Below, piece after piece: positions 27,629 through 35,110 of a stretch of 40,844 nucleotides of DNA; within the stretch, counting starts at the first letter, position 1; each line of letters begins with the position of its first letter. The notes beneath the pieces were generated by a model. That model was not told where the DNA came from, made no database searches, and saw only the letters and a program-made list of their open reading frames with translations. The translations under genes and the position numbers were made by a program. The stretch comes from Chloroflexota bacterium (lineage in GTDB: Bacteria; Chloroflexota; Dormibacteria; Dormibacterales; Dormibacteraceae), in the NCBI GenBank assembly GCA_005889135.1, contig VBEK01000136.1, forward strand, positions 1-40,844, in the 5' to 3' direction.

Positions 27629-27711
27629 TTGCGTCCGGCGGGCGGCAATTCGCATGAAAGCTACGCCGCGTCGACGAGCACCGAGTCTATGAGCCAACCC
27701 GCCGGACGCAA
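27629..27711 (-). ncRNA. Candidate bridge-RNA region of the IS110 element
   Basis: TTGCGTCCGGCGGG (27629-27642) and its exact complement (27698-27711) form a 14-bp stem enclosing 55 bases. Inside is a smaller stem, GCGGC / GCCGC (27642-27646 / 27665-27669; its first base overlaps the outer arm). It lies upstream of the transposase, where IS110-group elements encode the bridge RNA. The guide loops cannot be assigned without the element's ends and an empty site. The rest of 27532-27757 shows no gene. Confidence 0.4.
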
Positions 27712-27757
27712 CGAAGCGTGACACTCAGACGAGTCTAGTTAGGCGCGCGGAACCCTC

Positions 27758-27828
27758 GTTAGTCGCGACTATCGCGGTTCTTCGCGAGCCAAAGCCATTG
27801 TTAGTCGCGACTATCGCGGTTCTTCGCG
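27758..27828. repeat. Paired palindrome locus B (cvpA-IS110 gap)
   Basis: Two perfect TAGTCGCGACTA palindromes (27760-27771 and 27802-27813), 42 bp apart in the same orientation. The identity extends past the palindrome: GTTAGTCGCGACTATCG continues into CGGTTCTTCGCG in both copies, making a 29-bp direct repeat. The locus ends 12 bases before the cvpA stop codon begins on the other strand. Confidence 0.88.
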
Positions 27829-27840
27829 GACGGCGTGGTT

Positions 27841-28395
27841 CTAGGGGTTGACCGGTCCCGGGCCGAAGTAGATCTGCGGGTCGGGCGGAAGCAACGGTGA
27901 GAAGAGGGCGATGATCGGCCGGCCGATCGCGTTCACCAGGTTGACCATGAACAGCGAGTGACGGACCGAGTCGCGCAGGTTCTGCTGCACTGCGTCGAGC
28001 ACGGCGCCGCCGATGGGGTTGGCCGCCTGGCCGAGCTCATAGACGACGACGACGGAGAGCAGGACCGCGGTCGTCACGCCGAGGGCGACGCCAAAAGTGC
28101 GGTTGAGCACCACGGCCTGGATCTGGATCTGCGAGTGCGCGAGCTGGGTCGCCCCCTCGACGATCACGAGCACCGCGACGATGATCCCGAAGAAGCCGTA
28201 GATGCGCCCGTCGGCGACCTCGAAGCTCGACGTCTGCTGCAGTATCGCGCCGGCCTGAAGGCCCATGTTCGTAGCGGCCCACACGGCGATGAAGACCGCG
28301 ACCAGGCCGATGAACCGGCGGATGAGTCCGCTGTAGAAGCCGCCCACCCCGTAGGCGATGAGCAGCACGATGGGAAAGATGTCGATCCAGCTCAA
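27841..28395 (-). CDS. CvpA-family membrane protein
   Basis: 184 residues with about four hydrophobic helices (IFPIVLLIAYGVGGFYSGLI, FIGLVAVFIAVWAATNMGL, FGIIVAVLVIVEGATQLA, FGVALGVTTAVLLSVVVVYEL) and a proline-rich C-terminus. This is the arrangement of CvpA/colicin-V-production family proteins, whose role outside E. coli is unclear. TTG at 28395 has GGAAG seven bases upstream. Co-directional with pheT, 52 bases downstream of it. Confidence 0.75.
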   Translation of the reverse strand: MSWIDIFPIVLLIAYGVGGFYSGLIRRFIGLVAVFIAVWAATNMGLQAGAILQQTSSFEVADGRIYGFFGIIVAVLVIVEGATQLAHSQIQIQAVVLNRTFGVALGVTTAVLLSVVVVYELGQAANPIGGAVLDAVQQNLRDSVRHSLFMVNLVNAIGRPIIALFSPLLPPDPQIYFGPGPVNP

Positions 28396-28414
28396 TTGGC
28401 GCTTCCCTCGAAAG

Positions 28415-28430
28415 GCACGCGGACGCGTGC
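28415..28430 (-). terminator. GCACGC-N4-GCGTGC hairpin after pheT
   Basis: A perfect 6-bp stem with a 4-base loop, 18 bases past the pheT stop, in the 52-base gap before cvpA. On the minus strand it is followed by CTTTC, not a proper T-run. It may be a weak terminator or a 3' processing barrier. Confidence 0.4.
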
Positions 28431-28447
28431 AGAATGCGCGTCAGGAC

Positions 28448-30823
28448 TCACTCGCGGAACCTGGCGCGGTGTCTTTTCTCCAGCCCCAGCTTGATCTCCG
28501 ACATCACCTCGTCCACTTTGGCGTCCGTCAGGGTGCGCTCCGGGCTTCGGAAAGTCAAGGTGAAGGCGATGCTCTTGTGACCCTCCGGAACCTGGGCGCC
28601 GTGATACTCGTCAAACGCTCGGGCCTGCTCCAAAAGTTCGCCGCCTGATTCCTTGATCGCCTGCAGCACCGCGCCTGCCGCGACCGTCTCCTCGACGACT
28701 ACCGCCAGGTCGCGCGCCACCGCCGGGTAGCGCGCCAGCGGCTGGGCCCGAGGCGTCCGCGACGCGGCGAGCACCGGCTCGACGTCGATCTCGAACGCGA
28801 CCACGCGCCCTGTGCCCCCAACCACGGTCGGATGCAGCTCGCCCAGGTAGCCGAGCTGCCGTCCGTCCAGGACCACCGCGGCGCACCTGCCCGGGTGAAA
28901 CAGCTGCGCCGCCGCGCGCTGGTAGGTGCAAGCGGGCGCGTGCAGCGACGCTACGCATCCATCCAGCACCGACTTCATCTCGCGGAATGCCTTCTCTCCG
29001 GCCGCGCCTGATGGGCCCGCGGTCGCCACCGCGGCCAGGCGCAGCGGTTCCTCGGGCTGCGCGTTCTTCTCGCCGACACGAGCGAGGAACGCGGCCGCGA
29101 TCTCGTAGATGCGAACGTCGTCGCGCGCGCGGTCGCGGTTGAGGGCGACTCCGTCGACCAGCGAAGGCAAGAGCGACGTCCGCAGCGTGTCCATGTCGTC
29201 GCTCAACGCGTTGGCGACGCGCATGGCGTGCGCGGCGATGCGCAGCTCTTCCAGCTTCTTGCTCGAGACCAGGGCGGGGGTCCAGGTCTCGGTGAAGCCC
29301 GCGCCGGCCAGGACTTCCCTCGCCTCATCAAGGCGGCGATCGAGGCTGGGAGCGAGCGGCGTCCACCGGTCGTGCCTGCGGCCGGGCAGCGTCGGCGGCA
29401 CGCGGTCGTAGCCGTACACCCGGCCGACCTCCTCGACCAGGTCCTCGGGAATGGAGACGTCGAGCCTGAACACGGGCGGCAGCACGTCCCACTCACCGTC
29501 GCCGCGCACCTTGACGTGGAAGCTGAGGCGTTTGAGGATCGCCTCGGCCTCCTCGAGCGGCACATGCGTGCCGAGGACGTCGTCGATCAGCGCGGGCCGG
29601 ATGTTGACTCGCACCGGCTCCTGCGGTCGAGGGTAGACGTCGGCCCAGTCCCTGTGCACCTGTCCGCCCGCGATCTCGGCGATCAGGGACGCGGCGCGCC
29701 GGGCGCCCGCGAGCGCGAGCTCGGGCGGTAATGCCCGCTCGAATCGCGCCGACGCCTCGGTGCGGAGGCCGAGGGCGCGCGATGTCTGGCGGACGCTGGG
29801 CCCGCTGAAGGTGGCCGACTCGAGCAAGATGTCGGCCGTCGCCTCGGTGACGGCCGTCTCTTCGCCGCCGATCACCCCCGCCAGCGCGACAGGCTTCCGC
29901 GCGTCGGCGATGACGAGCATCTCCGCGGTCAGCTCGCGCTCCACGCCGTCGAGCCCGAGCAGCTTCTCCTTCCCTCTCGCCCGCCGGACCTCGATCGCCG
30001 GCCCCTCGAGCTTGGCGAGGTCGAACGCGTGCAGCGGCTGCGCGTACTCGAGCAGGACGTAGTTGGTGATGTCGACGATGTTGTTGATCGGGCGCACGCC
30101 GGCGGCACGCAGGCGGCGCTGCATCCAGTCGGGGCTTGGTCCCACTGTCACGCCGGTGATCACGCCGCCGATGTAGCGGCCGCAAAGGTCCGGGTCCTCG
30201 ATCCCGACGTTGACCATCTCCCTGCCGGCCGGGTCGGCGGTGCCGGTGAAAGCGGGCATGAAGTCGCGCTTCATGGGCCGGTCGAGGCCGGCCGCCAGCT
30301 CACGCGCGATCCCGAGGTGGCCCATGCAGTCGGGGCGGTTGGACGTGACCTCCGCCTCCATGACTGCCTGGCTCGGGATCACCGTCGTCAGAGGTTGCCC
30401 CGGCGTGCCGCGGTCGAGGACCAGGATCCCGGCGTGGTCGTCGCCGAGCAGCAGCTCGGCCGCCGAGCAGAGCATTCCACTCGCCTTGTAGCCGGCGATA
30501 TTCATGTCCTTCACGACCTTGCCGTTGGGCACGGTCGTGCCAGGCAGGGCCACCGGGACGAGGCTGCCCACGACCGCGTTGGGCGCGCCGGCGATGATCT
30601 GCTGGACGCGGCCGCCGAGGTCTACCTGGTGGATCCAGAGGTCGTTGCGCGACTTCGGATGCTTCTGCTGGTCCAGCACCTTGCCGATCACGATCGCCGA
30701 CAGGTCGACCATCGTCAGCGACTCGACCTCGACCCCTTGACGCGTGAGCACGTCGGCCGCGTCCTTGGGCGTGACGCCATCCAGGTCTACGAAGTCGCCG
30801 AGCCACTCATACGAAATGCGCAT
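28448..30823 (-). CDS. pheT: Phenylalanyl-tRNA synthetase beta subunit
   Basis: Partner of PheS in the heterotetramer that charges tRNA-Phe and edits misactivated tyrosine. At 791 residues it has bacterial length. The N-terminal tRNA-binding (EMAP-like) domain includes VVGSLVPVALPGTTVPNGKVVKDMNIAGYKASGMLCS. The B3/B4 editing domain has NYVLLEYAQPLHAFDLAKL. B5 follows, and the C-terminal anticodon-binding domain has ARYPAVARDLAVVVEE and FTLTFRSPERTLTD. ATG at 30823. It is separated from pheS by 113 bp containing paired palindromes. Confidence 0.97.
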   Translation of the reverse strand: MRISYEWLGDFVDLDGVTPKDAADVLTRQGVEVESLTMVDLSAIVIGKVLDQQKHPKSRNDLWIHQVDLGGRVQQIIAGAPNAVVGSLVPVALPGTTVPNGKVVKDMNIAGYKASGMLCSAAELLLGDDHAGILVLDRGTPGQPLTTVIPSQAVMEAEVTSNRPDCMGHLGIARELAAGLDRPMKRDFMPAFTGTADPAGREMVNVGIEDPDLCGRYIGGVITGVTVGPSPDWMQRRLRAAGVRPINNIVDITNYVLLEYAQPLHAFDLAKLEGPAIEVRRARGKEKLLGLDGVERELTAEMLVIADARKPVALAGVIGGEETAVTEATADILLESATFSGPSVRQTSRALGLRTEASARFERALPPELALAGARRAASLIAEIAGGQVHRDWADVYPRPQEPVRVNIRPALIDDVLGTHVPLEEAEAILKRLSFHVKVRGDGEWDVLPPVFRLDVSIPEDLVEEVGRVYGYDRVPPTLPGRRHDRWTPLAPSLDRRLDEAREVLAGAGFTETWTPALVSSKKLEELRIAAHAMRVANALSDDMDTLRTSLLPSLVDGVALNRDRARDDVRIYEIAAAFLARVGEKNAQPEEPLRLAAVATAGPSGAAGEKAFREMKSVLDGCVASLHAPACTYQRAAAQLFHPGRCAAVVLDGRQLGYLGELHPTVVGGTGRVVAFEIDVEPVLAASRTPRAQPLARYPAVARDLAVVVEETVAAGAVLQAIKESGGELLEQARAFDEYHGAQVPEGHKSIAFTLTFRSPERTLTDAKVDEVMSEIKLGLEKRHRARFRE

Positions 30824-30850
30824 CTCTAGCTCATCACCCGCGTCATTGAC

Positions 30851-30911
30851 GGATAGTCGCGACTATCCAGTGCTTCGCGGCTCGAGGAGCCGCGATAGTC
30901 TCGACTAACCG
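30851..30911. repeat. Paired palindrome locus C (pheS-pheT gap)
   Basis: Copy 1 is a perfect TAGTCGCGACTA (30854-30865) inside the 18-bp palindrome GGATAGTCGCGACTATCC. Copy 2 is TAGTCTCGACTA (30896-30907), with intact arms but an asymmetric centre. The distance is 42 bp. The spacer itself contains a strong hairpin, TCGCGGCTC-GAG-GAGCCGCGA (30875-30895). On the minus strand copy 2 reads GTTAGTCGAGACTATCGCGG, like locus B but inverted. Confidence 0.87.
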
Positions 30912-30936
30912 AGGGTTTCGCTTTCGCTCGCATCGC

Positions 30937-31959
30937 CTAGAACTGCTCCAAGAAGCGCAGGTCGGGCTCGTAGAACATGCGGATGTCGTCGACGTCGTGC
31001 TTCAGCATCGCCATCCGCTCGATGCCGAAGCCCCAGGCGTACCCGTTCCACAGCGAGGGGTCGATGCCACCGTTGCGCAGCACCTGCGGGTGGACCATGC
31101 CGCATCCGCCGACCTCGAGCCAGCCCTTGTGCCGGCAGCTCTTGCAGCCCATCCCCCCGCAGATGCCGCACGACACGTCGAACTCGAAGCTCGGTTCGGT
31201 GAACGGGAAGTAGCTCGGTCGCACGCGAACTTTCCGGTCCGGTCCGTACAGCGACTGGATCATGTAGAGCAGCGTGCCCTTCATGTCCCCAACGGTGAGG
31301 CCCTTGTCGACCGCGAGCCCCTCGACCTGGCTGAAGTAGGGAAGGCGCGTCGCCTCCGGGGCGTCCCGGCGGTACACGCGTCCCGGCGTGATGATGTAGA
31401 TGGGCGGCTCCTTGATGCGCTGCATGGCGCGGATCTGCACCGGGGACGTGTGCGCCCGCAGCAGCAGCTCGGGGCTGAAGTAGAACGAGTCCCAGTCCTC
31501 GCGCGCGGGGTGGCCGGCGGGGATGTTGAGGGCCTCGAAGTTGTACCACTCGGTCTCGACCTCGGGCCCCAGCTCGACCTGGTACCCGAGGGACTCGAGC
31601 ACGGTCTCGATCTGGCGCCGGGTCTGAGTGAGGACGTGGATGCGACCGCGCCCCAGCGGCGGGCCCGGGAAGGTGACGTCGATGGCCTCGGTCTCGGCCA
31701 GGTCGGCGAGCCGCGCCTGCTCGAGCTCCGCCCGCCGCGCGGCGAGGGCAGACTCGATCGCGCGCTTGGCCTCGTTGGCGGCCTTCCCCAGCGCGGCCTT
31801 CTCCTCCGCGCGAAGGCTGCCGATGTTGGACAGCAGGGTGCTGACAAGCCCGCTTCTGCGGCCGAGGTACTCGAGCTCGATCTTCGCCAGCGCATCCTCG
31901 GTCTGAGCCTGGCCGATCGCCTCCAGGGCGTGGCCGGTAAGCGAGGCGGCGTCGCTCAT
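30937..31959 (-). CDS. pheS: Phenylalanyl-tRNA synthetase alpha subunit
   Basis: Catalytic class II subunit. 340 residues with an N-terminal coiled coil (about 15-90), motif 1 around IHVLTQTRRQIE, motif 2 PGRVYRRDAPEATRLPYFSQVEGLAVD, and motif 3 GYAWGFGIERMAMLKH. A cysteine-rich insert CGICGGMGCKSCRHKGW, followed by GGCGMVHP, looks like a zinc site; it occurs in a subset of bacterial PheS. ATG overlaps the methyltransferase stop (ATGA) and has a strong GGAGGAGG upstream. Confidence 0.97.
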   Translation of the reverse strand: MSDAASLTGHALEAIGQAQTEDALAKIELEYLGRRSGLVSTLLSNIGSLRAEEKAALGKAANEAKRAIESALAARRAELEQARLADLAETEAIDVTFPGPPLGRGRIHVLTQTRRQIETVLESLGYQVELGPEVETEWYNFEALNIPAGHPAREDWDSFYFSPELLLRAHTSPVQIRAMQRIKEPPIYIITPGRVYRRDAPEATRLPYFSQVEGLAVDKGLTVGDMKGTLLYMIQSLYGPDRKVRVRPSYFPFTEPSFEFDVSCGICGGMGCKSCRHKGWLEVGGCGMVHPQVLRNGGIDPSLWNGYAWGFGIERMAMLKHDVDDIRMFYEPDLRFLEQF

Positions 31960-32708
31960 GCGCCCCTCCTCCGCCGGACCTCGAAGAGGATCAGCGCCGC
32001 CGCCGCTGCGACGTTCAGCGACTCGACGCCCTCCGTGAGCGGCACGGTGACCAGCCTCAGGTCCTTGCGCGAGAGCCCGCGCGCCTCGCTGCCGAGCACG
32101 ATCATGCCCGCAGACTCTATCGGCGTCTCGGCCAGCGGCGCACCGCCGGTCGGGGCGGCGCCGTAGCCCTCGAGCTCGTCGAGGTCCTTCCAGCGCGCCT
32201 TCGCGACCTTCAGCCGGAAGACGTTGCCGGCCGACGCGCGCACCGCCTTCGGCCCGAACGGGTCGGCGCTGCCGGGCAGGACCACGAGCGAGGGCGCGCC
32301 GGCGGCGGCCGCGGTGCGGCAGATGGCGCCGACGTTGCCGGGATCCTGGACGCCGTCCAGCACCACCAGAGGCCAGCCCGCCGCGCGGGCGGCGTCGATC
32401 GCCTCTCCCGGCGAGGCCTCGTGCACACGTGCGATGGCGATCGCGCCCTGGGGCGTCACGGTCTGGGTGGCGGCGCGGAACGCGGCGGGTGTAAGCGTCA
32501 CGCGGGCGTCGGTGTGGAACGGAAGCTTGTCCCCCTCGCGCACGGCGATCAGGTCGAACGCGAGACCTGCAGCCTTCGCCTCGGCGAGCACGCGCGGACC
32601 TTCCAGGAGGACGAGGCCTGGCTCGCGCCGGACGGCGAGACGTCGAAGGCGACGGACGACCTCGTTGTCCGGGCTGGAGATCAGCTGGTCAGAGGTTGTT
32701 CTTCGCAA
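31956..32708 (-). CDS. SpoU/TrmH-family RNA 2'-O-methyltransferase
   Basis: SPOUT-class methyltransferase that likely modifies a ribose in rRNA or tRNA. The N-terminal substrate-binding domain has [17 protein letters not shown]. The knotted domain has [27 protein letters not shown], then [13 protein letters not shown], and [25 protein letters not shown], the three SpoU motifs. The family normally begins at about [16 protein letters not shown]. The TTG at 32708 (with GGAGG directly adjacent, overlapping rplT) and a CTG at 32684 are both possible starts. Positioned between rplT and pheS, as in many bacteria. Confidence 0.93.
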   Translation of the reverse strand: MRRTTSDQLISSPDNEVVRRLRRLAVRREPGLVLLEGPRVLAEAKAAGLAFDLIAVREGDKLPFHTDARVTLTPAAFRAATQTVTPQGAIAIARVHEASPGEAIDAARAAGWPLVVLDGVQDPGNVGAICRTAAAAGAPSLVVLPGSADPFGPKAVRASAGNVFRLKVAKARWKDLDELEGYGAAPTGGAPLAETPIESAGMIVLGSEARGLSRKDLRLVTVPLTEGVESLNVAAAAALILFEVRRRRGA

Positions 32709-33042
32709 CCTCCACCAGCCGGGCAAAGGAACCGCTGTCGCGCACGGCCAGGTCAGCCAGCATCTTGCGGTCGATCTCCACTCCGGCCTGGCGAAGGCCG
32801 TGCATCAACTTGTTGTAGGGCAGCCCCGACTGCCTGGAAGCGGCATTGATGCGCGCGATCCAGAGCTGCCGCATCTCACGCTTGCGCCGCCGGCGGTCGC
32901 GAAACGCGTACGCAAGCGCGTGCAGCACCGCCTCGTTGGCGGGCCGGAAGAGCAGCTTCTTGGAGAGGCGGAACCCCTTCGCGCGATCGAGGATCGCCTT
33001 GTGCCGGCGGTGCGCGGGGACGCCGCGCTTGACTCGTGCCAT
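32689..33042 (-). CDS. rplT: 50S ribosomal protein L20
   Basis: Early 50S assembly protein. 117 residues opening with [18 protein letters not shown], then [48 protein letters not shown], unmistakably L20. Seven bases downstream of rpmI. L20 represses the infC-rpmI-rplT operon in other bacteria by binding mRNA; the leader structures upstream of infC here could serve this. Confidence 0.98.
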   Translation of the reverse strand: MARVKRGVPAHRRHKAILDRAKGFRLSKKLLFRPANEAVLHALAYAFRDRRRRKREMRQLWIARINAASRQSGLPYNKLMHGLRQAGVEIDRKMLADLAVRDSGSFARLVEVAKNNL

Positions 33043-33049
33043 CTCTCTA

Positions 33050-33244
33050 CTACTTCACCAGGGCCCGGCGCACCGTCTTGCGGTCGGCCTTCGAGACCGG
33101 CTGCTCCGTGTGGTCCTTCCGCTTGTGCTTCTTCGACTTCTGGTGCAGGCGGTGGCTGGTCCACGAGTTTCGCCTCACCAGCTTTCCGTTGCGCGTCATG
33201 CGGACACGCTTGGCGAGTCCCTTCATCGTCTTCTGCTTAGGCAC
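33050..33244 (-). CDS. rpmI: 50S ribosomal protein L35
   Basis: 64 residues, very basic: [25 protein letters not shown], then [16 protein letters not shown], the L35 pattern. The GTG at 33244 overlaps the infC stop by eight bases, indicating translational coupling. Middle gene of infC-rpmI-rplT. Confidence 0.97.
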   Translation of the reverse strand: MPKQKTMKGLAKRVRMTRNGKLVRRNSWTSHRLHQKSKKHKRKDHTEQPVSKADRKTVRRALVK

Positions 33245-33785
33245 TGGTCGCAGCCTGCTCCTTCGCCGCTCCCTGGCGGCTGGGGGCGAGGATCATGAAA
33301 AGGTTCCTACCCTCCAGCAGGGGCTGGCGTTCGATGACCGCGAACTGCTTGGCGTCGTCCGCCACGCGCTCGAGTATCTTCCGCCCGATCTCCTGGTGGA
33401 CCATCTCGCGGCCCCTGAACATGATCGTCACCTTCACCTTCTCTCCAGCTTCGAGGAACTGTTTCAACCCCTTGAACTTCGTCTGGAAATCGTGCTCCGC
33501 GACCTTCGGGCGAAGCTTCATCTCCTTCAGCTTGATGACGTTCTGCTTGCGACGCTGGTCCTTCTCGCGCTTGATGGTCTCGAACTTGTAGCGTCCGTAG
33601 TCCATCAGGCGGCAGACCGGCGGGTTCGCTTGCGGCGCCACCTCGACGAGGTCGAGCCCCTTCTCGTTTGCGATGCGAAGCGCGGCGTCCAGGGAAAGCA
33701 CGCCTAGCTGGTTGTTCTGGTCGTCGATCAGTCGCACTTCCGAGCTGCGGAGCTGGTCGTTGATCCTGAGCTCTTTAAACGGTAT
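33237..33785 (-). CDS. infC: Translation initiation factor IF-3
   Basis: Binds the 30S subunit and rejects non-canonical start codons and wrong initiator tRNAs. The conserved N-terminal RINDQLRSSEVRLIDDQNNQLGVLSL runs continuously. The C-terminal domain follows with KLRPKVAEHDFQTK and KVTIMFRGREMVH. GTG 33737 is the only ATG/GTG/TTG after an upstream in-frame TGA, and it would delete the RINDQLR motif. An ATA at 33785-33783 (IPFKELRINDQ) has GAGG nine bases upstream; I use it as the start (182 residues). infC using a rare codon for autoregulation is established in other bacteria (AUU in E. coli), which makes ATA credible. Confidence 0.95.
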   Translation of the reverse strand: MPFKELRINDQLRSSEVRLIDDQNNQLGVLSLDAALRIANEKGLDLVEVAPQANPPVCRLMDYGRYKFETIKREKDQRRKQNVIKLKEMKLRPKVAEHDFQTKFKGLKQFLEAGEKVKVTIMFRGREMVHQEIGRKILERVADDAKQFAVIERQPLLEGRNLFMILAPSRQGAAKEQAATSA

Positions 33786-33835
33786 GGGACGAAACCTCGG
33801 TCAAATTCAGGGTTGCTCTATTCCTCCATCCAGAT

Positions 33836-33864
33836 AAAACAAAACGGACAGCACGCGCCGTCCG
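33836..33864 (-). terminator. Rho-independent terminator (attenuator) in the infC leader
   Basis: On the minus strand CGGACGGC-GCGT-GCTGTCCG forms an 8-bp stem (one G-U pair) and is followed by TTTTGTTTT. This is the only hairpin with a clear T-run in the window. It lies about 50 bases before the infC start, so it would end transcripts before the operon. The upstream segment 33900-33908 can pair with its 5' arm (8 of 9 bases) as an antiterminator. Confidence 0.75.
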
Positions 33865-33886
33865 CTGCGGAACCCTTTTGAGCCGG

Positions 33887-33921
33887 GCTCTGAGGGTGAG
33901 GGCGGCGCCCTGCTTCAGAGC
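33887..33921 (-). promoter_or_regulatory. Upstream stem in the infC leader
   Basis: GCTCTGA / TCAGAGC arms (7 bp) enclose a second stem, GGGC-GCC-GCCC (33900-33910). The inner stem uses the same bases that could pair with the terminator arm, so the two folds are mutually exclusive. This is the layout expected of an L20- or IF3-responsive leader; the ligand is unknown. The remaining leader (33786-33835) shows a GGAGGA without a plausible open frame. Confidence 0.45.
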
Positions 33922-33977
33922 GTGGATGGTACCGGAAACGTAACCGGGTGCGCAAAATGTCGTTTGCCTTTCGCGAT

Positions 33978-35105
33978 ATGGAAACGCAGCCCCGCGGCGC
34001 AGCACTCACGGCCACGGCCCTGGCGGTCCTTGTCATCGGCGCCTGCGGCGGGCAGGGCGGCAACGTCGCCTCGCGCACCCCGTCGCCATCGAGCTCGCCG
34101 GCGCCGCAGGCTTCGGCGACCGGCTCCCCCACCCCGGTCCCCTCCCCCGTGCGGGTTACCGGCGCCTACGGCGTGCTGTACGGCAGCCAGAGCGCGAGCA
34201 CCTACACGATCACCATCATCGGCGTCGACGGCAAGATCGTCGCCGCGGCGGAGGCCTCGACCCCGCCCCTGGTCACGTGCGGGGGCCAGCTCGGCGCCCC
34301 CGTCGCCCCACCAATCAGCACAAGCGACTCCCGCGTCTATTTCATGGACGCCCAGGGTGTCGTCCGCTTCCTCGCCCCCGACGGGACGACCGGACGGGCG
34401 ACCTCGGTTCCAGCGCCGACTGCGTCGCGGCGGGCGATGTTCACCGTCAGCCCCGACGACCGGCGGATCGCGGTCGTCGTCAACGACTACACCGCTTCGG
34501 GCGCCTCGACGAAGCTCTACGTCGAGGACCTTAGCGGCGCCGGCAACCACATTGACACCTTCAGCCAGTCCGGCTCGCGCACCCTGTGGCCGGTCGGATG
34601 GCACGGCACCAACAACCTCGTCGTCGCGGTCGTAGCGTCCTGCACCTCTGGCGGTGGGCCGTTCTGCTGCGGCCCGCTGGAGCTTCACGTCGTCGACCCC
34701 GCCACCGCGACCCGGCGTTTCACGCTGGGGAATGTCACCTCGTGTCTGATCGCCGGGTCCCCCTCGCCCGCCGGCGTGGCCTGTGAGAGCCAGTCGCAAA
34801 GCCAGGCGACGGTCCTGAACTGGACGGCGGGGACGGTACGCACCCTGGCCCTCAACAGACCGTCCTTCGTTTACGTGTCGCCGTCCGGGAGCCTGATCGC
34901 CATGGTCGACGACTCTGGAACGTCCTTCACGCTCGGCGCCGCGACCATCCCCGGAATGTTCGCCTGCACCTGGCTCGATGACACCCACGTCCTGTCCGGC
35001 GGCGATGCGCAGCACCAGCCGCGAGTCGCGGATGTCGTCAACGGCCGCATCGCTCCCGTGGCCGCCCAGGGCGACTGCGCAGGCCGTCTGCCGGGAGGTC
35101 TCTAA
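33978..35105 (+). CDS. Putative secreted lipoprotein, beta-propeller-like
   Basis: Not recognised as a named family. From ATG 33978 the 375-residue product has a short basic N-terminus, a hydrophobic stretch, and the lipobox VIGAC with the lipidated cysteine at position 23. A Ser/Pro/Thr/Ala-rich linker (about 30-55) follows, then repeated beta-strand units such as VSPDDRRIAVVVNDY, SRTLWPVGWHGTNNLVVAVV and VSPSGSLIAMVDD, suggesting a propeller fold. Several cysteine pairs (CGPLELH region, CLIAG, CESQ) may form disulfides. In-frame GTG and ATG codons lie up to 30 bases upstream. It is one of only two plus-strand genes. No Shine-Dalgarno is evident. Confidence 0.8.
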   Translation: METQPRGAALTATALAVLVIGACGGQGGNVASRTPSPSSSPAPQASATGSPTPVPSPVRVTGAYGVLYGSQSASTYTITIIGVDGKIVAAAEASTPPLVTCGGQLGAPVAPPISTSDSRVYFMDAQGVVRFLAPDGTTGRATSVPAPTASRRAMFTVSPDDRRIAVVVNDYTASGASTKLYVEDLSGAGNHIDTFSQSGSRTLWPVGWHGTNNLVVAVVASCTSGGGPFCCGPLELHVVDPATATRRFTLGNVTSCLIAGSPSPAGVACESQSQSQATVLNWTAGTVRTLALNRPSFVYVSPSGSLIAMVDDSGTSFTLGAATIPGMFACTWLDDTHVLSGGDAQHQPRVADVVNGRIAPVAAQGDCAGRLPGGL

Positions 35106-35110
35106 CCCCC

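Larger units (their letters stand above)
26486..27740 (-). mobile_element. IS110-family insertion sequence
   Basis: One transposase gene plus about 200 bp of structured sequence upstream of it, inserted between cvpA and tyrS. IS110 elements lack terminal inverted repeats, so the ends cannot be fixed from sequence alone; the coordinates are estimates. The right end lies at or just past the transposase stop, next to the tyrS Shine-Dalgarno. The left end lies somewhere before the paired palindromes at 27758. Confidence 0.65.

Noticed and set aside
27758-27828. Direct repeats of locus B as a CRISPR remnant
   Set aside because: Only two units, a 13-bp spacer between 29-bp repeats, a palindromic core, and no cas gene. 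The same pattern recurs at three other loci in different orientation.
33775-34005. Minus-strand open frame covering the infC leader
   Set aside because: It crosses the terminator hairpin and has no motif. It ends at a TAA that overlaps the proposed infC start region.
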